A stretch of DNA of 64,000 bases from Chromobotia macracanthus (Eukaryota > Chordata > Actinopteri > Cypriniformes > Botiidae). The notes under the pieces were generated by a model. The model was given only the letters and a program-made list of their open reading frames with translations. It was not told the origin of the DNA and did not search any database. Location: positions 11,641,001-11,705,000 of the forward strand of contig JAZGTH010000007.1 of assembly GCA_036877525.1 (NCBI GenBank), given 5' to 3'. The position numbers and the translations under genes are program-made. Below are positions 33,593-45,200 of the stretch, piece after piece (positions within the stretch are counted from its first letter, which is position 1; each line of letters begins with the position of its first letter).

Positions 33593-33931
33593 TGTTTGTA
33601 TGCTGGTTCGTGTGAACATTCATTTTATACATTGTTAATAATACATGTGAAAAGAAAAACATACAACCAGTAATTTTATTAATTTCTTTGTTTTAATGAA
33701 GTATACAGTGTTAACAATGTTGTTGTAATTGTTGTCAGCCTCGGATCGCAATTGGATGCTGACAAGGCAAGACGCTTGGTTACTTTTGTGTGAAACGTGG
33801 AGAGCGGAAAGCGGGGTGAACATGATTTTCTGATTAAGTGACCCATGTGTTCCAGGATTAATGAAAAGTGGTGATTTGAAGCCCTCTTCGCTGTCTCCAG
33901 TGTGAATCTGTGCAGATCTGGAACTGCTACA
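33593..33931 (+). repeat. Gypsy 5' LTR
   Basis: Starts TGTTTGTATG and ends near GCTACA. It matches 37464-37770 (GAAAAGAAAAACA, GTGATTTTCTGA, CCCATGTGTTCCAGGATTAA, TGTCTCCAGTGTGAATCT). Confidence 0.75.
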
Positions 33932-33937
33932 TAAATC

Positions 33938-33955
33938 TGGTGCCGTGACCTTCCA
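33938..33955 (+). promoter_or_regulatory. Probable primer-binding site
   Basis: TGGTGCCGTGACCTTCCA follows the 5' LTR. TGG is the expected start of a site complementary to the CCA end of a tRNA. The tRNA is not identified. Confidence 0.5.
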
Positions 33956-34087
33956 GGATACAACGGATCAGCCACAGCCGGTCACTGGGGGTTGACCGTC
34001 TACATGGGACTATTTCTGTGACTTTTTAAGACTCTGACTTTTGAATGGGACATTGACTCATTAGGACGTTGAATCAATTTACTGCAT

Positions 34088-35405
34088 TTTATGAGTGACA
34101 AGTACAGAGAGTAAGATGTACAATATGTCTACAGCAGTCTTGGGGAGGAGTAGAGGGTTAACCAGTACAGATGATGATGTGAGACATAAAGAAAATGATC
34201 AATCTTGTAATGTTGATCTGCACTTTTCTCAAGAGGGGGAAAACGTTAATTCTAATCCTATCCTATCATTGATGATACTCGGCTGCAGATAACAGACTTC
34301 ATTGAAGAGCTGGGTAGCCAAATTGGTGGTAGCATTTTGGACAGGCTTCTAGCTGATTGTAGTCCTCTGGAGCATCAGACTAACCCCTCGACAGTTAAAA
34401 GTGAGCTTGCTAGCATTACTCTTGACTTATCCAAGTTGAACCTGATTGTTCGTTCCGACAATAGAGAACCTCCCATTACCGTGGTGATGGTACAGATAAA
34501 CACTGTTCATGAATAGATAGTTAATGGATGTATACTTACAGAAGTGTGACTGTCCGAAAACAGAGCATTCCAGTGAGGTTCTGAACCATCTTTTGGGTAG
34601 AGCTAAAAACATTGTCAAAGTAGGGTTAAAAATCCTTCACCTGACAAGGTTTTTACCCCTGAAGTCATTTACAAAATACTTTTACGCTATTTTAGTGAGA
34701 GCCCTTGTCTCCCCCTAGCAGCCTTCTGTTCTACACTTCCTTATTCCAGAGAAAGCCCTGTTGACTATTGGGTCTGGCTCAATAACGCAGCCGAAATCGC
34801 TGATAAACACCTGCAAAAACAGGGTCATCAAATAAGAACATTTCGCAGGAAGTTGCAGTGATGTTTATTCTGAGATGCCCTGATGATGGACTTTCTGATG
34901 TGTTTAGATACAAGCCTGTTACCAAGTGGTCATTAGCAAAGGTGCAGGACACCATTGATGAGCATCAAAGGGAGTCAAGAACAAAGAAGCTGCACTTTCG
35001 CGCTCTTCCTGATCGCTCGTTCCAAGTAGCGACTGCCACTGTCAGCCATGCAGAAATGTCTACCGTGGAAAACACTGGAGTGAATGCAGCAGCGTGCATC
35101 CCCAGTACCCAGACCACAAAGCCTGAGACCACCACAGCACCTCCACACACGGCCTTTACCAACACGAGTACGTTAGAACGGGTGCTCAGCATGCTGTGGA
35201 GGGTGCTTGAGCGCACTAATGTACAGGCTACTCCTGATAGATCTCAGCTGCCCTCTTGGCCCTGTCATTCAGATGCCGTGTCTGTGGTGAGAAAACCCAT
35301 TCTACACAGTCACATTGCATTCTGAGAAAAGATGTTTGAATTGTTTAGAAGTTGGTCACCAGTGCAGGTCCTGTCCTGAGAGGTGTGCGGAGGCCAGGAG
35401 CCACT
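34088..35405 (+). pseudogene. Gypsy gag remnant
   Basis: Fragments in several frames: ITDFIEELGSQIGG, LNHLLGRAKNIVKVGLK, DYWVWLNNAAEIADKHLQKQ-like reading at 34760-34815, and KWSLAKVQDTIDEHQRES at 34930-34980. A CCHC zinc knuckle (CLNCLEVGHQCRSC) lies at about 35330-35375. This is a nucleocapsid-type gag with multiple frame breaks. Confidence 0.75.
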
Positions 35406-35504
35406 CCCACCTCTGGCCTTCTGTTCCCCTGACAGAAGTTCTTGATTGTATGTGTCTTCCCATATTAACCTCCATCATCTATTGCCTTGGTATAGTCTGA
35501 CAAG

Positions 35505-35735
35505 TGTTTTACCTGTACGCATATTCTCAGATAAATTGCATATTAACGTGCATCAAACATGGTCATGTTTACATTCTAAATGCTCCTCTCTTGCTTTGCT
35601 GACTGATGCAGTATAGTGTATGAATGTAAACATGACCATGAATCTGGCATCATGCACTTCATACGCATTTTAGGTTCAGCTAAAATGCACAAACTTTACA
35701 GAGACGTGAGGAACATGTAAACGAGGTCTTAAATG
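35505..35735. mobile_element. Foldback MITE inside gypsy element
   Basis: A perfect 19-bp inverted pair (35558-35576 and 35622-35640; CATGGTCATGTTTACATTC) with partial extension outward (GTGCAT..., TTTACCTGT / ACATGTAAAC). It interrupts the gap between gag and pol. Confidence 0.55.
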
Positions 35736-36029
35736 GGACAAAGAAACTCATTTTTCCGCCTCGTTATGCACATCATTATTGGTCTGTCAGCCCTCAAGGG
35801 TATGGTACACCCAGGGTTAAAAGTCCACTACACAGCAAATTTAGCTTGCTCTATCCCTCATCGACTTACTTCACATACTCTAGAGCCCTTCCTCACTCTC
35901 CGAGACAACCTTTCCGTAAACCTTTGTTTACTTCGGCTCAGTTCATCTATCTTCGCTGACCAATCCGGCGTCGGGAAGGACCCAACAAACTGCCACTACA
36001 CAAAACAAAAAACTCACAGCCTTTACCAC

Positions 36030-36640
36030 TCCTGTAGGGCTTTATGAATTCAATCGTCTTACGCAAGGGACTGCAACAGCCCAGCGAGTTTCATGCGGCT
36101 TATGATGAGTATATTCGGAGACCAAAATTTTCTTACCCTGCGGTGTTATTTGGACGATCTCCTAGTGATGGCTCTCTGTAAAGAAAAGGCCCTGGAGAGG
36201 TTGGAGATGGTCTTTGAGAGAGTGAGTGCTCATGGGTTGAAGTTGGCACCCAAAAGAAATGCTACTTCCTTAGATGGAGTGTCAGGTTTCTCTGCCATGT
36301 TGTGAATGAGCATGGTGTTGCAACTGATCCCAACTCAACTGATCAAGAAACTCGGCTCATTAGACTGGACTAAAGAATGTTTCCTGCCCTTTGAACAACT
36401 TAAGTCGGCTCTTTCGAACTCTGTGGTGTTGGCGCACCCTGATTTTATCCAGCCATTTATCCTCTCCACAGGCGCCTCATTGTATGGTCTAGGGTGGTAT
36501 TATCACAAGTTCCTGTAGGGGAGTCCAAGACACGGCCAATCGCCTTTGCAAATAAGGCGCTTGCTCAAGCTCAGTCCAACTACCCTACACCCCGTCAAGT
36601 TTCTGCTGTCTTTAAAGCTCATACAAAGTGGGAAATTGGA
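36030..36640 (+). pseudogene. Gypsy reverse transcriptase / RNase H remnant
   Basis: GLYEFNRL, then after a shift FMRLMMSIFGDQN, CYLDDLLVMA (the YxDD active site) and HGLKLAPKR. Next LDWTKECFLPFEQLKSALSN, LAHPDFIQPFILSTGAS (the RNase H Asp is Gly here) and RPIAFANKALAQAQSNYPT. Stops at 36303 and 36517. Confidence 0.82.
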
Positions 36641-36929
36641 GCAGAAGGTAGAGTAATCTCCTGGCTCGCTCCAGAAACCCAACAGATGATGCCTGCTGGT
36701 CAGAACGCGTTACCTGTCTACTCTCTGGAGGACTTTGAGAGAAGCAAGAAGGTGACCTTGTGCTCTCAAGAGTTCTTCTCTATGTGTGTTGAGGTAGAAG
36801 GCTGTCTTGGAGAGAGAGAGAGCCAAGGCTCTGAAACTGTTGAAGCAGTGGGACAGATTGAAGCTGTTGGATGGCATATCATACCGTGTCTGCAAAGATC
36901 CAGTGACTAAATTTACATGTTACTAGTTC

Positions 36930-37463
36930 ATAGTTCCTGATTCTCTGGTCAATGAAGTCTTGCCTGGCATCCATGACAGAGCAGGCCATCAAGGCCAAGT
37001 AAAAACGTTGTCTTTGGCTAGACCGAGATTTTCATGGGTTGAACTAGAGAGGGATACCCGAGACTGTGAGATGCTGTCAATGCTGTGTGATCAGCAGAAC
37101 CCCTGAACCAGAAGGGAGAGCCCCTTTAAAAATCATCTGAACTATCAGTCCATTGGAACTGGTCTGTACAGACTTTTGGTCTACCGAGTACTCTTCTGGC
37201 AAGAGTGTAGACGTTCTTGTGGCATTCGCCACTTTACAGAAATCTGGCTTTCCTGTGCAAGAACCAGTCAGCATCTTAAGTTGCTTGTCAGTTGTGGAAT
37301 AAGTTCTTTTGTGTTTATGGATTTCCACAAAGAATCCATTCAGACCAAGGAGCAAACTTTGAGAGCAAGTTGATTAAGGAACTGTTGTAGATTGCTGGCA
37401 TACAGAATGGGCACCCAATGGGCAACAGCCAAGTCGAGAGGTTTAATCGCACCTTGGGTAATA
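36930..37463 (+). pseudogene. Gypsy integrase remnant
   Basis: LVNEVLPGIHDRAGHQGQVK and LARPRFSWVELERDTRD form an HHCC-type zinc-binding start. CCVISRTPEP-like and LVCTDFWS-like fragments follow, then HPMGNSQVERFNRTLGNM abutting the 3' LTR. Frameshifted and truncated. Confidence 0.8.
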
Positions 37464-37770
37464 TGTTTGTATGTTGGTTCATGTAAACATTGATTTCATA
37501 CATCATTCATTGTTAATTCTACATGAAAAGAAAAACAACCAGTAATTTTACTTTCTTTGTTTTAATGAAGTCTTACAGCTGCAATTGTTGTCAGCCTCGC
37601 TAGAAAGTTCTCATCTACCGGTTTTGTGTGAAACGGAGCGCCAATAGTGTGGTGAAAGTGATTTTCTGACAAGTGTCCCATGTGTTCCAGGATTAATAAA
37701 AAGTGGTGATTTGAAGCTGTCTCCAGTGTGAATCTCCTTATGTGTAGATCAGGAACTCCTGCATTAGCTT
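37464..37770 (+). repeat. Gypsy 3' LTR
   Basis: Starts TGTTTGTATG like the 5' LTR and lacks some internal segments of it. It follows directly after the integrase remnant. Confidence 0.7.
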
Positions 37771-37809
37771 TTATTAAGGTACTAAATGCCTTAGAATAGA
37801 ACAATAAAA

Positions 37810-39610
37810 AATATAGCTGCAAGCAGCAATTAGCTGGGTCAAGAGTATGAACGTTTAGTACATTAATTTACCTACAAAATTAGTACAAATTGTAAAAACA
37901 CAACTTTGTGCCACACTGTTTTTGAACCCATTTCCTGAAACGTTCTAGGCTCATGGCTTAGCAAGTTCCACCACTCTGTTAACACGTACCAAGCAGCCAA
38001 GGAGAGCTTTTAAGGTAAGAATGAGCCTTTCGAGGAAGAATTAGCTGCTAACATAGCTTAGCACACACATCTTGGTGCACATAGGGGTGGTTCCTAATAC
38101 AATTTACCCAATTTGTGGTCCCTAGGATTAACTCGATAGCACCAACACCAGTTCAAAAATTCACTTTTCAAACAGTTTTAACTTTTGAACACTTAGCTCT
38201 AGGCAGATCACAATTAACTCATACATTAAGACACTGCCTATTGTAGTGATCACACGGGGTACCAAAGGTGTGTGCAAGTGTTGGTCACACATCACCCCAA
38301 GTTTGTGTGTGTCAGATGACCTCCCCCTCCTTTTACCTCGGGGCACCAGCTGAGGAATTCCACCTCAACATTTGTTGGAGTAATCCAACATAAATCATAA
38401 GAAAAATTATGTAAAGTGGAGGGGGTAACTCACCTGGGATATCTGAAGGATTTTGTGAGATTCTTGCTAACTTGTAGAGCCTCTGATTACCAACACAGGA
38501 AAGACAGACAGTTGTACAAATACCAAAGGGCTTATTCACTAAACATACAAAGGGAAATAACTACTGGATAATGCATAGAAATAAAAAAACACTACAATTG
38601 AATAATACTTTAGAAAGATTGGATTATGGATAATGTCCTTTTTAACACTTCTTTCTGTATAAATGTAAAAGGTTTGACTCTCCTTGTTTCAATCATTGCA
38701 TTGCATCTGGAGGATCAAAGGAACTTTTTTGCCATCTTGGTCTGGGCCTTAGGATCAAAGTAATAGGTGATAAGGGGAATCCTGTGTAACAATGAAAAAG
38801 GGTCCTCTCCTTCCCAACAGGGGTATTTGGCAGTTCCCTTAGCCTCCTGATCTGACGGCACTGGGCATCTGGTTGTGTTAGCCCATCAATGTCCAATCGC
38901 AAGTGAGCAAACCTTCCTCCGTTGTGGCAGTTAGAGGGCCCTGTTCATTACACTATTTTGAAAAGTACAGTATTCTGTTTTTTCACTACAAATTTTGTCC
39001 AATTCTTACAATAATGAAAATAGATATGACACATTTTTTTAAAGTTTATCAGCACGTTGATCTGGGCATCTGGGTAAAATTTGCCAATAGCGCCACCTAC
39101 AGGTCACAAGATTTGAAAATGGCTATTTTTACTTGTCCTTTGAACAGTTTTTCAAAAAATTGTGATCTTATTCTCTGTGGATTCTTTGGGTCATGCTTAA
39201 TCGTGCTCCTCTATGTCCACTCACAAGACACCATGGTAAGCCTTCTCTAAGTACATAAAGCATATGCTAGACTGGTTAGCCACCCCCCCCCAGGATCAAT
39301 TTGATATAAGATCATATGAGCCTATTTTTTCTCATATAAGAACTACAGAAAATGTGATGAAGCACCGAAAAACAGAATACTGTAAACATAAAGTGAGAAC
39401 AAAAACAAAACAACAAAACGTACATTAAAAAAGAAGTTTAGTACATAAATTTACCAACAGTCAAAATTGTAAAAACGTTACTCAATTTATGCCACACTCG
39501 TTTCGAAACCACAGCCTGAAAGATTGTGAGCTCATGGTTTAAAAAGTTGCGCTACTCAGTTAATGCACATATGCCAAGCTTTCAAGGAGAACTTTTGAGG
39601 TAACTTTTCT
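37810..39610. repeat. Dispersed repeat cluster (TATAGCTGCAAGCAGCAATT family)
   Basis: Starts with TATAGCTGCAAGCAGCAATT. The block GTTTAGTACAT.AATTTACC ... CAAGGAGA(G/A)CTTTT is present twice (about 37850-38015 and 39437-39600). TGCCAATAGCGCCACCTACA at 39080 is another hallmark phrase of this fish repeat. The part 38150-38560 is unassigned. Confidence 0.55.
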
Positions 39611-39791
39611 TGTTGTTTCTTTATGGTAGTTCTTAACACTACGGATGCAATATATTGTTGGCCACACGTAGATTCCACGGCGCTGTTCCGATTTTTCCAG
39701 CTGTCAATCATCCGCTCCTTTAACAAAGAGGGCAAGAGTTTAACGAAACATACTGATACTGTCACTTATTGATTAAATATTTTTCTTGCAG

Positions 39792-41366
39792 GACGTTTCT
39801 TCACCTCAGTTGACCTCTATAATAACAGTTCAAAAGCCGGCTAACCTAGGAGACTGGTAAGATGCATACTTGTGTATTGATAATTGAAGGGATTATTTAT
39901 GTTTTAAATCGTTTGTAGTCATTACAAAAACATTAAATATGATTCTAGCGTTCGGTGCCTTTATTGTGGTGCCTTAATTAAAGTTAAATATTTGGTCATT
40001 GATTCTTTGCTCTATGATTAAAATAACAGTGTAAAAGCGTGTAGTATAGTTTATAGCACAGTACAGGCACATGTAGTTACTGTTTGTGCAAGACGACTAA
40101 AGGACTATATCCATTATGTGATGTTACAGTCAAAAGTCCCACATTTACTTTATGTAATACAAAACATTATACATGACTGTATGTGAATGCCCTCATTTCT
40201 GTTTTATGTGGAATGCCCAGGAAACTGTATTTTACAGAATATTTGTTCTTCTGCACAGTATTACAATATGGTAAATAATTTAAGAGTAGTCATGATTAGG
40301 TACAGGTGGGTTGCTGTTTTATCTCAGCTGCTCTATTCTAAACACTTTCTAGGTTATCAGCATGAAAACAAATGATACCCTGGGAAAATCAAATTGTCCT
40401 TCAGGAGAGGTCCAAAAGCAGCAAAGCCAGCTGACTGCAGCCCCTTCATCTTCACCCTCATCATCAACTCCCACTGCTAGGCCATTAGTCTCTTTAAGCT
40501 GTTCCTCCAGTCACCCAGGTAAGTAACCAGAAATTATACATTTGACGATAAAAATGTTTTTACAGTAGTTATTATTACAGCCTGTTGATGTTTTTCATTC
40601 CATAGTAATGGAGGAGGAATTGTCTCCACCTAAATGTCCCAGATTTGGTAAGTGATCCCGGAGGCTGCATGTTTAATATTGTGTCTGTTATGTTGAGAAT
40701 GATCTGGTTCAAGCGGTTTATGAATATTAAACTATCGTGAAACTATTTAAATTACAATACTTGCTTTACTTTTTGGCATCACCTGCAGCCACTGGATGTG
40801 CAGTCTCGTCTCTAGCAAGAGGTTAATTCCCACATCAGTTTGTACTGACGTGTTTGTGTACTTAGTGTTTCCCACAACACCAAGTACTGTGAGAGTGAAA
40901 GAACAAAGATCTGAAGACTTGCTGTTGGATGCAGGTAATTCAGTTCATACAGGCACTAATGTGTGTAACATCCCTGTCTCATATATGCACGTAAAGATGC
41001 ATACACAGTGGTTAAGTCATTTTGTGCTTCACCCTGTGCAGCTTACACTGGACCCATTATGACAGGTTATTTTTGTTGGCCCACAAGAGATGGACAGATC
41101 CAATGAGAAAAGCCATTGATGATTACATAGCCAAGCACCACGAAAGCAAAGATCTCCTTAAAAAGGTGGATGCTGATTATGCTGCTGTGGCAAAGAGTGC
41201 TTGCACTAACCCAAACAGCCTTCTGCACTCAACCACAAAACAACACATAAGCAGGTACATAAAGCACCTTGCTAAATTCAAGAACAAAAATGCCTCTCTC
41301 AACATTTCTGGCACTGTAATAAATGTTGTTAGATATGATAGGTTTTCTTGGATTTGTTTTTTGTAA
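39792..41366 (+). CDS. Uncharacterised small multi-exon locus
   Basis: Not recognised. A possible 5' exon (39792-39856) is followed by 40361-40518, with an ATG at 40362 and a Ser/Pro/Gln-rich product (PSSSPSSSTPTARP). Next come 40606-40647 (MEEELSPPKCPRF) and 40866-40934 (VFPTTPSTVRVKEQ...LLLDAG). All have consensus splice signals and phase-1 joins. The following open stretch, 41043-41366, encodes KRWTDPMRKAIDDYIAKHHE and ISRYIKHLAKFKNK. That is a helical, basic block reminiscent of short WT...I...YV blocks found at the ends of many uncharacterised fish proteins. Its frame does not join cleanly: the acceptor at 41042 gives a different frame, so there is one indel or a missed exon. It could be a gene, a decayed copy or transposon-derived. 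Confidence 0.4.
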
Positions 41367-41917
41367 ATACTGTATTTTCATTTTTTGAGTAAACAAATCC
41401 TTTTCATAATCATTCAGGGGTTAATCAAAGGTATGTACAATGTAAGATTAAACACCTGTAAAAATAATGATAATAAACTAATATATAATATAATATAAAA
41501 ATTAAAATATAATTAGTAGAGATTAGTATGGTCAAGAAAATTATAAATAATATACAACAAAGCTGTTTGTTTGTACTCTCGAGTTAGTTTCAGTCACTTT
41601 ACACACGCAACACCTCATTCCTAGTCGACATTTGTCCATCAACTTGACTGAATGTACATCATTGTTAAGAATACATGCACTGGTGCGTTACATATATGTG
41701 CTTATGCATTACATTTATACACAATTTGTCATTTAAATATGTTACACCTGTATTTAGTACTGGCCACTTGTGATTGAATTACAAAAATATATTAATACCA
41801 GGTTGTAGACAGGGCCTCTATAAACATTTTGTTATCATAAACCTTTACATGTTTTAACTTCTCATTTCGGACTTGTGCCCTGTTCTTTTGTTTGTTGACA
41901 TCATAAATGTTCAACAG
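41367..41917. other. No gene seen; upstream of CD2-like domain 1
   Basis: AT-rich. The expected signal-peptide exon of the CD2-like gene was not found here. Confidence 0.5.
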
Positions 41918-42208
41918 ATTCTGCCATTTGTGTCATCTATATTGAGAATGGAAAATATCTGACTATAAATCCAAATGTAAAAGGAATACCTGAGGACATT
42001 TTGTGGACATTCAATGGAAACAAAGCAGCTGAACATGATCTGAGTGAATTTCAAGCATATGGTCAATTTAAAGAAAGAACAGAGATTGACAGCTCCACTG
42101 GACGAATCACAGTTCATAAAATGACCAATAAAGACAGTGGTGTTTATAAATCTGCAATACAAATTAATGGAAATATGCAATATTCTGACCATGATGTTCG
42201 AGTAATTG
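41918..42208 (+). CDS. CD2-like exon: Ig domain 1 (no canonical disulfide)
   Basis: 291 nt, acceptor GTTCAACAG, donor TTGGTAGG, phase 1 at both ends. About 97 residues. The only cysteine is in the first strand (AICVIY); the F-strand position after DSGVYK has no cysteine. GRITVHKMTNKDSGVY is typical of CD2/CD48/CD58 ligand-binding domains. Confidence 0.78.
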
Positions 42209-45200
42209 GTAGGTGACCAATAATGTCAGTTCATTTCCTTGCTGGTTTAAGGTTATGGTTTGTTGCTGGTTTGTTTTTATGGGCGCTGTTTTAGTACTGG
42301 TCTAGCTGTTGTATCATCATAGCCATACTTTGCACCAGCAAAACGTAAGTTGGTGTTGAGTCTGGATAACCAGCATGATCACTCTGTTTAGACTTTATTG
42401 ATAAAGAAATTCTTGTCATTAAGCTAGTTAAAAAAGCTAATTTGGATACTAGCATGTAATGCTGATGACCACCACCCAAAACAGAAAATATACACTTAGA
42501 AATTATGCACTTCACCTATAAATTAAGCCAGTGTACTAAATGTACTTTTGTTTCAATATTTAAAGTCTAGCAGCTATGAGATTTAGCTCAGGATAATAAA
42601 AGTAACATTATCACTTTTTACAAATTGGGGTTCAGGCAACCTCAACTTTTTTTTGTTGGGCATAATTAATGTTTAATGTTGTTTATAAACTATTTGTACT
42701 AGACAAACCCAATATTCATCATGTTCCTCCTAGATGCTGTGCCACAGCCAAATGTGACATGTAAACTGCACTTCAGAATCAAGAGAATTATTCTGTTCAG
42801 TGGCAAATCATATTTCAGCAATCTATAAATGGACCGGTCCAAATGTAAATCAACACTCTGAGCAAGAGCTTCATATTGGCAAAGATAAGCAGCCTCAATT
42901 AGTTTTTACTTGCACAGTACAAAATGAAGTAAGCCAAAAAACACTAGCATCACTCTGCAAGACTGCATCACAGGTTTGCCACGCATAATGAAAAAACAAA
43001 AAACCATTCTAGCAATAATTTTCAGCGTGATCATCTTCGTTGCAGTAGTTGCAATTTTCTTCATTGTCCTTCATTGTCAAAAAAAAAACACAAGGGTAAG
43101 ACGTCTAAGACATGCTGATAAACTCAAAATATGACTGTGACACGTCTTTCAGTTTTCCAGTTTTACACTGTTCTTTTTATCAATTAGGTATGAAGATGTC
43201 TAGAGTTAACAGTGAGTCTTTATTTACTGTTCTCAATTTTTTATTTAAATCTAGCTTTTAATTTACAATTTCATGCAATACTCATATTCTGTGTCTGTTG
43301 TTTAGAGGCGGAAGAGTTTTTCTCTTTTGGTGAACTCAAAAGATTTATCAGGAAACCAGTCTTCAAGTGAGTTTAGTCAATAATTATTATTGTTGATTAT
43401 CACCATTGTTAATGTTTGTGTGCTAAATATTAAAATCTGTGCTTGCCTGCTTGCAGATCAAAGGTTAATCAGTGATAACATCTGCTCAGCTCAAAACAAT
43501 AGCATTGCACTTCTTGTTTATAAATAGATTAGCAAGAATGAATTTAACCTGATTGTTTGTAAAAGATCATGACCATATGGGCTCTATACCCTTAGTACCA
43601 AGTTTCCTTAGTACATTGCTGAAGCATAAACAACTAAATTATTAAAGAGCATAGACCTATAGTTATTCCACTGATGTAGGATCCTAAAATACATAATTAC
43701 CTTTAAAAAACAGTGTGATATTATATAATGTTGGTATAACTGTGTCACTTTTAGAAAAAGGTTAAAAGATGGGGCATGTGCTTTTACAGGGAGATTTAGG
43801 GTATCAGCAATTAATGCCTATAATGCTGGCAAATTATTTCTGTGTAAGACAAGTGAGCAAACACTATAACATCCTTAAAATAATAACTTATGAAGCAAAT
43901 AATAGGGATTTCACCTCTTAATTTCTTTTTTTAACATCTTAATTCAAATTTTTTTTAATTAGTTCATCTTGTAAATCTAATCCTGTAAACCAGTAGTTCC
44001 CAACCCTGGTCCTGGAGTACCCCCAGCCCTGCACATTTTAGATGTCTATGTCTTAATCATACACACCTAATTTAATTCATCAGCTCATTAGTAAAGATTT
44101 CAAGACTTCATATTGGTGTGTCAGAAAAGAAAGATATTGAAATTGTGGATTGCTGGGGGTGCTTAATGACCAGGGTTGGGAAGTACTACTGTAAACCATA
44201 TCACAAGGATATAAAAGTATCTGCTTACCTTATTCTTGTGAAAATCTCTCCTGCATCTCTACACTTTCCCATCTCAACCATTTATAAATACCCATTTCAT
44301 TTGTTAAACAACAGATTTTCTATTCTATTTCTTTACATTTCATTTGTTGATTTACCTTTATAATTTTCATAGCAGATTATGTTGCAGACAGTCATAGTGC
44401 AGTAGAAAACAAAGAGCAGGTAAAAAGTGAAGACGGAAATCAGTCTGTGGGCAACGATAAAGAAGACAGCAGGAACCAAAAAATGATATTGGGTGAAAAC
44501 GTAAAATGTGCTGCTAAAAATACCTCAATCCTAAATGAAGACTTCCAGGATCTGCATGAGCAAAAGCATGAATCTGGTAAGTAAAAAGAAGCAATGACGC
44601 ATTTGGTTTTGGGAGCTTTGGATCATATGTTAATGCAGTTCAAATGGAAAAACATCTACATGGGTTTAGTTTGAAAACTACAAATAAAATATAAGGTTTT
44701 GAAACATGACATGGGGTACAAATTATTGTTTACAGCTATGGCAGAATAAGGGATTTCAAATTTAAAGACACATCTACAGGAGAAGTGTACCTTTTACATC
44801 CCAGCCATCATTTTAATGTTTATTCACGTTTTAATGTTTATTCACATCAAATCCACTTTGATTTCTCTGTGTTATTTTTTAACATCTTTCCAACATGGGC
44901 AAATTAAGGTCTTGCGTCAATGGTGAATTACCGCTAAATTAAGTATTGATTTTGCAAATTGAATTAATGTTGATTTCTCTAGCTAGCATTCTAGCATGTT
45001 TTAACATGATGCTAGCATGAATTAGCATGATGCTAGTATGTTTTAGCATGATGTAAAGCCCACTGACAGCCCGAGTCAAATATGCTCACCCACATGTCTT
45101 ATGTTCTAATGCTGAGATATGGCTTAGTAATTTCATTACATGGTCACTAGGGTGTAGCTAGACAGGTAACGGGGTAAAATTAATAGACGGATATGTGTCT

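Larger units (their letters stand above)
33100..37780 (+). mobile_element. Ty3/gypsy LTR retrotransposon, degenerate
   Basis: Two LTRs (33593-33931 and 37464-37770) enclose gag, reverse transcriptase/RNase H and integrase remnants in the normal Ty3/gypsy order, all on the + strand. Every coding part has stops or shifts, and the integrase runs directly into the 3' LTR, so the 3' end of pol is deleted. The copy is not functional. It lies between the cd101-like gene and the CD2-like gene. Confidence 0.85.

Noticed and set aside
39119..39235. Hydrophobic reading frame (LILCGFFGSCLIVLLYVHSQ) ending at a GTAAGC donor, as a signal-peptide exon for the CD2-like gene
   Set aside because: It ends in phase 0 while domain 1 needs phase 1, and it lies inside a dispersed repeat.
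43306..43369. The alternative frame AEEFFSFGELKRFIRKPVFK ending in a stop, as the true C-terminus
   Set aside because: Possible, but the other frame exits in phase 1 exactly as the following acidic exons require.
44373..44390. An ITSM in the CD2-like tail (TDYVAD)
   Set aside because: The motif needs Val or Ile three residues after the tyrosine; here it is Asp.
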